Shown piece by piece: positions 1 through 7,654 of a stretch of DNA of 64,000 nucleotides (positions are counted from its first letter, which is position 1; every line of letters starts with the position of its first letter). Below the pieces are notes generated by a model that saw only the letters and a list, made by a program, of their open reading frames with translations, ran no database searches and was not told where the DNA came from. The translations under genes and the position numbers were made by a program. This stretch comes from Candidatus Hydrogenedentota bacterium (GTDB lineage Bacteria; UBA8481; J006), in NCBI GenBank assembly GCA_003697085.1, contig RFFU01000078.1, forward strand, positions 1 to 64,000, in the 5' to 3' direction.

Positions 1-351
1 ACTTCGGTCGCCTCGTTGAGGCTTGCCTCGAACCGATATTTCCGTTCGGCGGGAAAGGAAGGCGATGGATGGCGAAGGAAGAATCTCTTTATCAATACCA
101 CGCTTTTCGGAAAAGCGGCCGAACGCGTCGCCGCTCGGCGGAAAAAGGGAGAATACGTTCTCGTGCGCGGACGTTTGGAGCTCAATGAATGGATTGGCGA
201 GGACGGACGGACCCGGCGAGACTATAGCATCTTCGCCGAGGAAATTTCGAGCCCTGGAGGAGGAAAGAGGGGACTCGATAAGGAACCTGGAGCCGATGAC
301 GAGAGGGAAGAAGGCTCCGGAAACCCCGCCAACGCGGCTCGCTTGAATTGA
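1..351 (+). CDS. ssb: Single-stranded DNA-binding protein, 3' part (N-terminus outside window)
   Basis: Coats single-stranded DNA in replication, recombination and repair. The reading frame is open from base 1, so the true start lies upstream. The first visible residues (TSVASLRLASNRYF) match the early OB-fold strand of bacterial SSB. They are followed by the block around KNLFINTTLFGKAAERVA and the strand with VLVRGRLELNEWIGEDG, all typical of the family. The C-terminus is short and ends in NAARLN. It lacks the acidic DDDIPF-type tip that usually recruits partner proteins, so this may be a paralogue or a divergent SSB. About 116 residues are visible. No other gene is visible in its transcript within the window. 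Confidence 0.85.
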   Translation, partial: TSVASLRLASNRYFRSAGKEGDGWRRKNLFINTTLFGKAAERVAARRKKGEYVLVRGRLELNEWIGEDGRTRRDYSIFAEEISSPGGGKRGLDKEPGADDEREEGSGNPANAARLN

Positions 352-434
352 GTGCTCCTCGGTGCTTAAGGAAGCCTGGCGTAAGATAGCCGGGAAAGGA
401 GGTGAAAAATAGAAAGATTGATGTTATCCAAAAT

Positions 435-959
435 TTATTCTGAATCGTATTGCACGAGGGATGATACGCGATAAGAAGACAGTTTTGTCGCACGAGCCTT
501 GAGAAAACTGAGTTCTATCACGAACGCCATCTCCATTACTTCAGCTCCAAGTTCCTTGACAAGCTCCCCCGTGGCGGCGGCGGTTCCGCCGGTGGCAAGG
601 AGATCATCAATAACGACGACCCGATCACCGGCCTTCAACGCATCCGCGTGAATTTCGACGCAGTCCGTCCCGTATTCCAATGCGTATTCCCGTCGAATTG
701 TCTTGGCCGGAAGTTTCCCTGGTTTTCTCACAGGAACAAAGGGAATCTTCAGACGATCCGCCAACGGCGCCCCGAAAATGAACCCCCGCGATTCGATTCC
801 CACTACGGCCGTGATACCGTTTCCTCTGAACTGCTTCTCCCACGTATCCCACACGAACTGCGAGGCCTCCGGGGAAGCCAGCAGCGTCGTTACATCTTTG
901 AAAACGATTCCTTCCTTTGGAAAATCCGGAACGTCCCGAATATGCGCTTTCAAATCCAC
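435..959 (-). CDS. apt: Adenine phosphoribosyltransferase
   Basis: Salvages adenine by condensing it with PRPP to give AMP in the cytosol. The 174-residue protein matches the family in length. It has the N-terminal DVPDFPKEGIVFKDVT block, the GIESRGFIFG loop (about residues 54-63) and the PRPP-binding motif VVVIDDLLATGG (about 114-125). The frame stays open far upstream, but that extension is low-complexity and unlike any APT. A GTG at 959 has GGAG about 10 bases upstream and gives the standard N-terminus, so I place the start there. It stands alone, separated by a 530-bp spacer from the operon ending with the GT2 gene. Confidence 0.92.
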   Translation of the reverse strand: MDLKAHIRDVPDFPKEGIVFKDVTTLLASPEASQFVWDTWEKQFRGNGITAVVGIESRGFIFGAPLADRLKIPFVPVRKPGKLPAKTIRREYALEYGTDCVEIHADALKAGDRVVVIDDLLATGGTAAATGELVKELGAEVMEMAFVIELSFLKARATKLSSYRVSSLVQYDSE

Positions 960-1489
960 GGTCTTTCCGCTCCTTTCCTCTTTCCTTTTTTCCGCTCCGC
1001 TCCCCCCTCCCTCCCGAAGAAATCGCCCCGCCACCGAACCGCCACCGAAAAAGTCCCTCCCCCTCAACGAAAAAATCTTCCGCCTCGCCGAAGAACTCTT
1101 CGAATCTCCTTTTCCCCGGATGATCCTTGAGAGTACCCCCTCTCCTCCAGGTCCGCAACGAAACTTTTCAACGCTGTCAACGCAAAGAGGCAGGTCGCAT
1201 TTCGAAAACCATGGACAACACCTGTCTGTCGCCACGCAGGCTGAGAACGCAGAAAAATCACGGAGAAAAAATGTGAATGAGCAAGAGCAACAGCAACACC
1301 AAGGAGAGAGGCCAGCGAAAAGGGGAAAGGAGTCTTTCCGCTCCGCGATTCCGTTTGTGCCCTTTTGCGTTCTCCTTCTGCCTTCCCTCTTCTCTCCGTG
1401 GCAAATCCCTTTTTGCAACAGGCCCGCTTCGGGTGTTTTGTTGTCCGGAGGAATTCACTTATGGTAACCGAATTTCTCCGGTCACCGCC
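960..1489. other. Gene-less spacer with a purine-rich repeat
   Basis: About 530 bp between apt and the GT2 gene with no credible gene. The open frames here give compositionally odd peptides. Positions about 1231-1272 hold a purine-rich stretch built from CACG, AACGCAG and CACGGAG followed by A runs. Similar motifs recur in other spacers of this window (see the repeat entries). Confidence 0.6.
1231..1272 (+). repeat. Dispersed purine-rich spacer repeat, copy 1
   Basis: Imperfect units of the type (C)ACG-C/G-AG followed by A tracts, for example AACGCAGAAAAATCACGGAG. Related units lie at about 26371-26410, 26496-26525, 40932-40956 and 50740-50790, on either strand and always outside genes. Confidence 0.5.
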
Positions 1490-2164
1490 TTACGGTTTCC
1501 AAAACCGGCACTTCAACAGTGTCCAAATGGCGACCGCCCCGTCCCACCAACGGATTTTCTTTCCCTCGTCCATCGAACGCGGATGATATTTGATGGGAAC
1601 CTCCTCAATCCGGAATCCCGCGCGAAGCACCTTCGCCGTCACCTCCGGACAAAACTCGAAGCCCGTGCATTCGAGAGGAATCTTTTCTATCGTGCTTCTC
1701 CGAAACATCTTGTAACACGTCGGTTCGTCCGTGATCGAAGCCCCATACAGAAGATTGACGAGAACCGAAAGAAGCCTTCCGCCGAGATAGAATCGAAAAT
1801 ACGAAAATGCATTTTTCCCAAGAATCCGCGAGCCATAAACGACGTCGGCGCCGGCGCGAATCTTCGCCAGCATCGGGACGAAATCCCGCGGATCGTACTC
1901 GAGGTCTCCATCTTGGATCACAACTACGTCGCCGCGCACTCGCTCTAATCCCGTGCGGATCGCGGACCCCTTTCCTTGATTTTTTTCATGTCGAAGAACG
2001 ACGATCCGCTCATCCAACGCCTCCAGACCATCCGCTGTGCCATCCGTGGACGCATCATCAACAACGATAACCTCGCTCACCTCCGATACTTCCAACACCT
2101 TCGCCAAGATTTCACGAATCGTCGCCCGCTCGTTGTACACGGGAACGATTACGGAAAGTTTCAA
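1490..2164 (-). CDS. Glycosyltransferase family 2 (dolichyl-phosphate-mannose-synthase-like)
   Basis: Probably transfers a sugar from a nucleotide donor to a polyprenyl phosphate or glycan at the cytoplasmic face of the membrane. The 224-residue GT-A fold starts with SVIVPVYNERATI. It then shows VVDDASTDGT (about 35-43), the KNQGKGSAIRTGL block and QDGDLEYDP (about 85-92) carrying the metal-binding Asp motif. It ends after a GFEFCPEVTAK block typical of DPM1-like enzymes. No C-terminal membrane segments follow, so it resembles the short soluble DPM1 form. The start is TTG, overlapping the panB stop as TTGA, so it is the last gene of the overlapping operon. The acceptor is unknown. Confidence 0.85.
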   Translation of the reverse strand: MKLSVIVPVYNERATIREILAKVLEVSEVSEVIVVDDASTDGTADGLEALDERIVVLRHEKNQGKGSAIRTGLERVRGDVVVIQDGDLEYDPRDFVPMLAKIRAGADVVYGSRILGKNAFSYFRFYLGGRLLSVLVNLLYGASITDEPTCYKMFRRSTIEKIPLECTGFEFCPEVTAKVLRAGFRIEEVPIKYHPRSMDEGKKIRWWDGAVAIWTLLKCRFWKP

Positions 2165-2976
2165 TGAAAGGATTCCTTTTCTCCAGGAAAGCGCCCCGCC
2201 CGTACATCAGCTGCGTATTTTCGAAGGGCCTCCACAGCCTCCGTGCTCAAATCCGCATACCGCCTCACAAACCGCGGCCGGAATCGATCGAACATTCCAA
2301 GAAGATCGTAAAGGACCAGAATCTGCCCGTCACAATTCGGACCGGCACCGATGCCGATCGTCGGAATTCCAAGAATCTCCGTCAACCGTTCGCCGATGCC
2401 GACCGGAACCTTTTCCACCACACAGGAGAAGGCGCCCCGTTCCTCCGCGTCTCTGGCCGTTTCAAAAATCCTCTCCGATTCCTCGGGCGTCCGCCCCCGC
2501 ACTTTGTAATTGCCCAACCGTTCGATCTCCTGGGGCAAGAGGCCCACGTGCGCCATCACCTCGATCCCCGCCTCGCGAATCTCTCTCAACGCCGAGCCCC
2601 CCAGTTCATGACACTCGATCTTCACCGCATCCGCCCCGGAATCGATCAACCTCCGCGCGCTGGAAACCGGATCATCGAGTCCCGACAGCGGAATATCCGC
2701 CACCAGCAACGGCCGCGGCGCGCTTCCCTCCTTCTTCCCTTCGGCCTCCATACCCCGGTTCACGGCTCGTGTCGCCCGCGCCATCTCCTCGACCGTCACT
2801 TCCGTCGTCGTCTCGTCTCCAAACACGACCATCGCCAACGAATCGCCGACGAGAGCAATGTCGATCCCGGCCCGACGGCACCAGACCCCCGTCGCGTAAT
2901 CGACAGCCGTGACCGCCGTGATAGACCCTCGGCCTTTCCTGCCACGAATCTCCGCAACCGTTATCTTCCCGCTCAT
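2161..2976 (-). CDS. panB: 3-methyl-2-oxobutanoate hydroxymethyltransferase
   Basis: First committed step of pantothenate synthesis: adds a hydroxymethyl group from methylene-THF to 2-oxoisovalerate, giving ketopantoate. The 271-residue protein has the PanB landmarks: ITAVTAVDYATG, ALVGDSLAMVVFG with the metal-binding Asp, VKIECHELGG, GHLGL-like AHVGLLPQ, PTIGIGAGPNCDGQILV, and a FPGEKESFH tail close to the E. coli ending. ATG overlaps the HAD stop (ATGA), and its own stop overlaps the GT2 start. No other pan gene is in the window. The substrate comes from the valine pathway, whose ilv genes are elsewhere here. Confidence 0.96.
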   Translation of the reverse strand: MSGKITVAEIRGRKGRGSITAVTAVDYATGVWCRRAGIDIALVGDSLAMVVFGDETTTEVTVEEMARATRAVNRGMEAEGKKEGSAPRPLLVADIPLSGLDDPVSSARRLIDSGADAVKIECHELGGSALREIREAGIEVMAHVGLLPQEIERLGNYKVRGRTPEESERIFETARDAEERGAFSCVVEKVPVGIGERLTEILGIPTIGIGAGPNCDGQILVLYDLLGMFDRFRPRFVRRYADLSTEAVEALRKYAADVRAGRFPGEKESFH

Positions 2977-3662
2977 CTCCGGCTCGCCGTTTCCTCACCG
3001 AGAAATTCCCGCGTGATCTTCTCCTTCAATTCCGCCATATCCTTCACGCGATCTACCTCTTCCGGAAATTCCAACGCATTCTCCGGCGTCTCTCTCAAAC
3101 AAAATCGAACTTCCACCTCCCTGGCGGCGTGGAAGTCCGATACCGCGTCCCCCACGAAAAGAACCTCTCCCGGGGTGACCCTCCATTCCTCCAACCACTC
3201 CCGCAAGGTCGGTGCCTTTTCCCGCGGAGCACCGGCGATCTTTTCAAAGAATTCCTTCAAACCGTGATGCGTAACTACTTCCAACAACTCCTTCTCCGGA
3301 GTTCCTGATATCAAACCGGTATGAAATCTTCCGGCGGCCCAGGAAAGCAGTTCCCTCGTCCCCGGCACCAACGCCGCCGAAAAGACCTCCTTGCGTACCT
3401 CTTCCGTATAATCCGCCACCAGTTCCTCCACTATTCCCTCGACCTCTTCCTCCGGTGCCTTCACCAATTCCCGCACGAGGTATTCCAACTTGACTCTCCG
3501 CGTGATCCCGCCGTTTCGGCGATGATGGTCCAGAAAAGCCTCTACGTGATCGGGGAATCTCTCGCCAACGACCCGCCGGTAGGCATTGGTCTTGATACCG
3601 CTCGATTCCAACAGAACGCCGTCGAAATCGAAGTTCAGCGCCCGAAGTGCCGCCTCTCCCAT
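2973..3662 (-). CDS. HAD-superfamily phosphatase/phosphohydrolase
   Basis: Probable small-molecule phosphatase, 229 residues. Motif I is NFDFDGVLLES (nucleophile Asp12, acid Asp14), with an alpha-helical cap after it. Motif II is LISGTP, motif III the Lys in APREKAP, and motif IV FVGDAVSDFHAA. The cap resembles the phosphoglycolate-phosphatase/beta-phosphoglucomutase type. It sits between a 2-hydroxyacid dehydrogenase and panB with 1- to 4-base overlaps, so it is co-translated with them. In this cluster it may dephosphorylate a sugar acid or glycerate intermediate, but the sequence does not fix the substrate. Confidence 0.8.
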   Translation of the reverse strand: MGEAALRALNFDFDGVLLESSGIKTNAYRRVVGERFPDHVEAFLDHHRRNGGITRRVKLEYLVRELVKAPEEEVEGIVEELVADYTEEVRKEVFSAALVPGTRELLSWAAGRFHTGLISGTPEKELLEVVTHHGLKEFFEKIAGAPREKAPTLREWLEEWRVTPGEVLFVGDAVSDFHAAREVEVRFCLRETPENALEFPEEVDRVKDMAELKEKITREFLGEETASRR

Positions 3663-4645
3663 CAGACTTCGTTCCTTCTCAAATCATCCGGGACTCTTCC
3701 GGGAGGAGATTTCCCTTCGAAAAATGCAATAATGTTTCCCGCCGCTTCCTCCTCCATCCTTTTCCTCGCCAAATCGGAACACGACCCCATATGACAGGTC
3801 AACAGTACGTTCTCGAGAGACCGCAGCGGCCCCTCATACGGTTCCTTCTCGAAGACATCGATGGCCGCACCGGCAATTCCGCCCTTCCTCAAGGCTTCAT
3901 ACAACGCCGGCTCATCAACAACCGAACCCCGCGATGTGTTGATCAAAACGGCCGTCGGTTTCATTCTGTTCAAAAACGCCTCATTCACCATCCCTTTGGT
4001 CAGTTTCGTCAGCGGAACATGAAGCGTCACAAAATCGGATTCCGCCAACAGATCCTCCCGCGCTCTCCATTCCACCCCCCACTTTCGGGCAAATTCGTGG
4101 TCAGGAGCAATATCGTTCGCCACGATCTTCGCACCGAGAGCCTTCATCGGAGGAACAACCAATTTACCGATCCGTCCCAGACCGATGATTCCCAGCGTCC
4201 GGGAATGAATTTCCAAACCCACATACCGCTTCCACTCTCCCCGCCGCAAGCCGCGATCGGCCTTTCCGACGAAGCGTGTCGTGGAAATGATCAACCCGAC
4301 GGTCAGTTCAGCCACGGCGCGCGACACCGCATCGGGGGTCCAACACACTTCGATCTCAAGACGCGACGCGGCCGAAAAATCGATATTGTCGAGCCCGACT
4401 CCGACCCGAGAGATGATTCTCAGGTTGGGAAGCCTCTCCAATAAGGAAGCGCCATAAGAATCCGTCCCCGCCACGACCGCAACCGCATCCTTCATCAACT
4501 CCGCCTTTTCCTCCGTCGATGGCTTCCGCGTTGATCCCACCAATGTCGTATCCACGAAAAAGCCCGCCTCCCGAAGCATTTCGACGGCTCGGCTCGCCTC
4601 ACCAAAAACGCTCGTCGCCACGACAACCTTTCCCCGGTGTATCAC
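3662..4645 (-). CDS. D-2-hydroxyacid dehydrogenase, D-3-phosphoglycerate dehydrogenase-like
   Basis: NAD-dependent oxidoreductase of the D-isomer-specific 2-hydroxyacid dehydrogenase family. From GTG 4645 the protein has 327 residues. It shows a split substrate domain, a Rossmann core with LGIIGLGRIGKLV, the catalytic Arg in LINTSRGSVVDEPAL, the Glu in FEKEP and the catalytic His in LLTCHMGS. It lacks the ACT domain of long SerA, so it may be a short phosphoglycerate dehydrogenase or act on another 2-hydroxyacid. The frame extends 27 codons upstream inside the cytidylyltransferase gene. I choose GTG 4645 because it overlaps that gene's stop exactly (GTGA). Confidence 0.85.
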   Translation of the reverse strand: MIHRGKVVVATSVFGEASRAVEMLREAGFFVDTTLVGSTRKPSTEEKAELMKDAVAVVAGTDSYGASLLERLPNLRIISRVGVGLDNIDFSAASRLEIEVCWTPDAVSRAVAELTVGLIISTTRFVGKADRGLRRGEWKRYVGLEIHSRTLGIIGLGRIGKLVVPPMKALGAKIVANDIAPDHEFARKWGVEWRAREDLLAESDFVTLHVPLTKLTKGMVNEAFLNRMKPTAVLINTSRGSVVDEPALYEALRKGGIAGAAIDVFEKEPYEGPLRSLENVLLTCHMGSCSDLARKRMEEEAAGNIIAFFEGKSPPGRVPDDLRRNEV

Positions 4646-5388
4646 TTCTTCTCCTCTTCTTCCTCTCCCCCGTCCCGGCGTTCCAGCCCCATTCTTTTCA
4701 CCCAGTATTCCCAGCCGTACTCCCACGGTTCTCGTTCGAGAGAAGTAAAAATTTTTCTCAACCGCTCCAACTGCTCCTCCCGATCCACAGAAAGGTCACA
4801 GGAAGAGAAATCCGCCGGCGCCGCGATGTTGTGAATCCGAAAGCGCCCCGCATGGCGATAAAAATACCGGGTGACATGTTCCTTGTCTTCCTTTTCCGTC
4901 CACTGTGCCGACCATTCGACAAATACCCTCGTGCGAACCACCTCCACCGATTCCCCCTTCGGAAAACTCCGGCGCAATACATTTGTTACGATATCCACTT
5001 CGCGCCTTCGGAATTCTCGAACAAGGAGATCCACCAATCGGTAATCGAGAAGCGGGCTGTCCCCGTTGACCCGAACGAAATATTCGGCCGGGCAACGTTC
5101 CAACACTCCTCGAAACCGGGCCGCGACATCCTCCAGCGGTCCCCGGAAAACCGATACCCCCTCCCGCTCACCGAACCCCGCAACGGCATCATCGTCCCTC
5201 TCCCAAGAAGTCGCCAGAATGATCTTCTTCAGTTCCCGAGCCCGGCGCAACGATTCCAAGGTCCAATGGAGCATGGGACGCCCATTGAGATCGGAAAGCA
5301 CTTTCCCCGGAAACCGTTTCGACGAGAAACGGGCTTGAAGAATCGCGATCACCTCCGGATGCTCCCGATCCTCTTTCTCGAATTTCAT
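4642..5388 (-). CDS. Cytidylyltransferase-family protein (SpsF/KdsB-like)
   Basis: Nucleotidyltransferase of the CMP-sugar synthetase type, 248 residues. It opens with IAILQARFSSKRFPGKVL, the SpsF-type nucleotide-binding loop, and continues with GRPMLHWTLESLRRA and VRVNGDSPLLDYRLVD, where the acidic motif binds metal. The tail is Glu/Lys-rich. SpsF homologues occur in surface polysaccharide and nonulosonate loci and are thought to activate an acidic sugar with CTP. Here the neighbours are a 2-hydroxyacid dehydrogenase and a HAD phosphatase, which would suit synthesis and activation of a sugar acid (inference). Start ATG 5388 follows GGAGAGG and overlaps the tsaC stop (ATGA). Confidence 0.78.
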   Translation of the reverse strand: MKFEKEDREHPEVIAILQARFSSKRFPGKVLSDLNGRPMLHWTLESLRRARELKKIILATSWERDDDAVAGFGEREGVSVFRGPLEDVAARFRGVLERCPAEYFVRVNGDSPLLDYRLVDLLVREFRRREVDIVTNVLRRSFPKGESVEVVRTRVFVEWSAQWTEKEDKEHVTRYFYRHAGRFRIHNIAAPADFSSCDLSVDREEQLERLRKIFTSLEREPWEYGWEYWVKRMGLERRDGGEEEEEKK

Positions 5389-6410
5389 CGTTTCCTCTCC
5401 GCACCAGACCTCTTCACGCAAGAACCCCTTTTCGCACGCGATGCTCTGATGACGCGGTCACGAACGGCCCTTCCCAGCTCCTTCTCCGGCGGAAGCTCCA
5501 CGAAAAGCCTCCGTATTCCCCTCCGATCCGCTTCCCGAAACAAGGCATACAACCGCCTGGCGAGGTCGTCCACGCTTTCTACAATAAATATCCGTTCCTT
5601 TCTTTCTCGATGTGACGAAGAAGAAAGACATATCGCCGCCTCGTTCTCCCTCAGGACGGGACATTCTCCCTCGAAGGGAATAACGTTCGCCTCCGGAGCA
5701 TAATGCGCTTCCGACGTTCCCGGCGATTCCCGTTGCCGCCCCGAGTCCTCGATACGAACGGGGAATCCCAAAATCGCCTCGATATCCTCGATCCCGATTC
5801 CTCCGGGTCGGAAAAGAACCGCCTCACGATCAAATAGTCCCAGCACGGTCGATTCGATTCCGACACGGCACTCTCCTCCATCCACCACTGCATCAACTTC
5901 GCTCCCCAACTCCTCGAGCACGGCCCCCGCCGTCGTCGGACTCGTTCTCCCCGATCGGTTCGCGCTCGGCGCCGCAACGGGTAAATCCGCCTTCTCAATT
6001 ATTGTCCGTGCCACCGGATGATCAGGAATCCTTACACCAACGGTTGGATACCCCGCTGTTACGACATCGGGGATCTCCGACCTTTTTTCAAGAACCAAAG
6101 TCAGAGGCCCGGGCCAAAAGGCCTCTGCCAACTTCTCCGCCGCCTCCGGAACGTTCGGCACCAAGGCCTCCAGCCTTTCGACCGCATCGATATGCACGAT
6201 CAACGGGTTGTTCGCCGGTCGCCCCTTGATCCGAAATATACGCTCGACGGCCGCGATGTTAAAACAGTCGGCTCCGATTCCGTACACGGTCTCCGTGGGG
6301 AACGCAACGAGCCCACCTTGGCGAAGTACCCCGGCGGCTACCTCGAGGTCGGATTCCCTTGAAGAAAGAATCCGGTCTCGTCCCCTCGATCCGACCGCCG
6401 CTCCGATCAC
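5385..6410 (-). CDS. tsaC: L-threonylcarbamoyladenylate synthase (Sua5-type)
   Basis: Makes threonylcarbamoyl-AMP from threonine, bicarbonate and ATP for the t6A37 modification of ANN-decoding tRNAs. The protein has 341 residues and two parts. The first is a YrdC-like domain (about 20-210) with LVAFPTETVYGIGAD and the Lys-Arg block RIKGRPANNPLIVH. The second is a Sua5 C-terminal domain (about 230-330), so it is the long Sua5 form rather than short TsaC. The apparent start is GTG 6410, two bases after the preceding stop codon. No ATG fits the conserved N-terminus, so the start is uncertain by a few codons. Confidence 0.93.
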   Translation of the reverse strand: MIGAAVGSRGRDRILSSRESDLEVAAGVLRQGGLVAFPTETVYGIGADCFNIAAVERIFRIKGRPANNPLIVHIDAVERLEALVPNVPEAAEKLAEAFWPGPLTLVLEKRSEIPDVVTAGYPTVGVRIPDHPVARTIIEKADLPVAAPSANRSGRTSPTTAGAVLEELGSEVDAVVDGGECRVGIESTVLGLFDREAVLFRPGGIGIEDIEAILGFPVRIEDSGRQRESPGTSEAHYAPEANVIPFEGECPVLRENEAAICLSSSSHRERKERIFIVESVDDLARRLYALFREADRRGIRRLFVELPPEKELGRAVRDRVIRASRAKRGSCVKRSGAERKR

Positions 6411-6412
6411 CC

Positions 6413-6847
6413 CTATTTCTTCCGTCCGGAGGCTCGTTCCACATACCCTCCTCCGAAGTCGAGGCTCACCGTGGCATCCCGGAAATTGTAACTCCAGTGT
6501 TCCGTCCCCAAACCATAGTTCTTGATGGTATCCGGAGGCCCGAGAATGAAGCGGACTTCATCGGGATCCTTCTTGCGGAGTCTCGCGTTCAGTGTCGCCC
6601 CGAAATTTTCTCGCGCATAGATCGGACATCGACGGCGCGAGTTGTCCTGGGTCCTCTTTCCACTCCACACCCGTTTCTTCGTCTGCTTCACCGTCACCTT
6701 CGAAGTATCGAACCCATACTGCTTGTACGTGACATAAACGACACTTCCAAGAATCAGAAGGATCAGCGGCGGCAACAGCACCGTTAATGACAACTTTTCC
6801 TTCGGTGCGTTCGCTCTCATCCCCGCACTCTTCTTCTTTCTGGCCAT
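6413..6847 (-). CDS. Small membrane-anchored protein with BamE/SmpA-like tail
   Basis: Unrecognised 144-residue protein. A basic, Lys-rich N-terminus precedes one membrane segment (SLTVLLPPLILLILGSVVYV, about 19-38). After a charged linker comes a C-terminal domain of about 60 residues with DPDEVRFILGPPDTIKNYG and GTEHWSYNF. That pattern, a helix ending in LGPPD followed by a W-Y-Y/F strand, resembles the SmpA/BamE outer-membrane-assembly fold, but the similarity is weak. Start ATG 6847 is chosen because GGAGG lies 8 bases upstream; an earlier GTG would sit inside that site. It is the first gene of the operon running through tsaC to the GT2 gene. Confidence 0.65.
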   Translation of the reverse strand: MARKKKSAGMRANAPKEKLSLTVLLPPLILLILGSVVYVTYKQYGFDTSKVTVKQTKKRVWSGKRTQDNSRRRCPIYARENFGATLNARLRKKDPDEVRFILGPPDTIKNYGLGTEHWSYNFRDATVSLDFGGGYVERASGRKK

Positions 6848-7654
6848 AACCGACACCTCCCGAGGAACTGATGAGATTCTACACGAATCCTAAGTTCTCT
6901 ATAAACCACTCTTTTGAAAAAGGCGCATTTCCTTGGTGTGTTGCCGTCGTACCGACAGATTCTTTCACTTTTCCGGCCTCAAGCCATCTATCAAATGATG
7001 ATGTTTTTCTCAAATCGTTTAAAAGTGATGCCTATTCCTCCGATTTTTCATCGTTTCTGTTCCAGCGGGTGCGATTTTATTTTGTAGGTAGGGGAGCCTT
7101 GCGGGGGATTCCGAAGCCGTTAAAAACGTCCGCAAACGGACGTTTAGGCCGATGCCTCGGAGGCGGCCAGGATGGCCGCCGAGAAAGAGTGAAAGACGAT
7201 ATTGGACAACTAGAAGCGGTTTCATAAGGCTCCCTTTCTCCTTGATAATGAAGGATTTCCGAGGCCATAACGGTACTTATGAAACCGCGTCTACCTACTT
7301 TTTGAATCCGCACCCGTTTCGGCAGTTTTCTTCACCGCCAGACCAATTTCAGCGAAGGTATTTGTCGTGAGAGGCTTTTTCGGTGAAAAGCCATTTATCA
7401 GAAAGAATGAAGCCGACGAATTACACCGTTGTCTACGTAGATCACAGTAAGGTTTTCTTACCACACCATTGGAATCTGAAAGCCGATTTTCGACTTTTTC
7501 GTCATCGCTTATCTAGACTGGATTCCGTTCACGCGATATATTCCCTAATTACAGGCCGATGAACAATATCAGTCGGAGGTTTCGAACCTTACTTTGTGCA
7601 AGATAGACACAACACCTTTGCGCCGACTCCATCTTGAAATCGAAAGGATTATTC
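6848..7654. other. A/T-rich gene-less spacer with hairpins
   Basis: About 800 bp between the divergent small membrane protein gene and the MBOAT gene. I see no credible gene. Composition turns A/T-rich at about 6870 and stays so to about 10210. The middle (7084-7298) holds nested inverted repeats described separately. The remainder (7299-7640) shows no structure I can name. Confidence 0.6.
7084..7298. repeat. Nested inverted repeats with two perfect hairpins
   Basis: Four paired elements lie in 215 bp. (1) GTAGGTAG at 7084-7091 and its complement at 7291-7298. (2) A 9-bp stem with CAAA loop at 7124-7145 (AAACGTCCG/CGGACGTTT). (3) An 8-bp stem with a 3-base loop at 7162-7180 (GGCGGCCA/TGGCCGCC). 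(4) A 13-bp perfect inverted repeat, GCGGTTTCATAAG at 7216-7228 and its complement at 7276-7288. There is no transposase, so a MITE-like element or a structured RNA are both possible. Confidence 0.6.

Noticed and set aside
435-1418. 327-residue version of adenine phosphoribosyltransferase
   Set aside because: The upstream 150 residues are low-complexity; the GTG at 959 gives a standard 174-residue enzyme with a ribosome binding site.
2164-3267. 367-codon open frame on the plus strand
   Set aside because: Antisense to panB and the HAD gene; both of those have full sets of family motifs.
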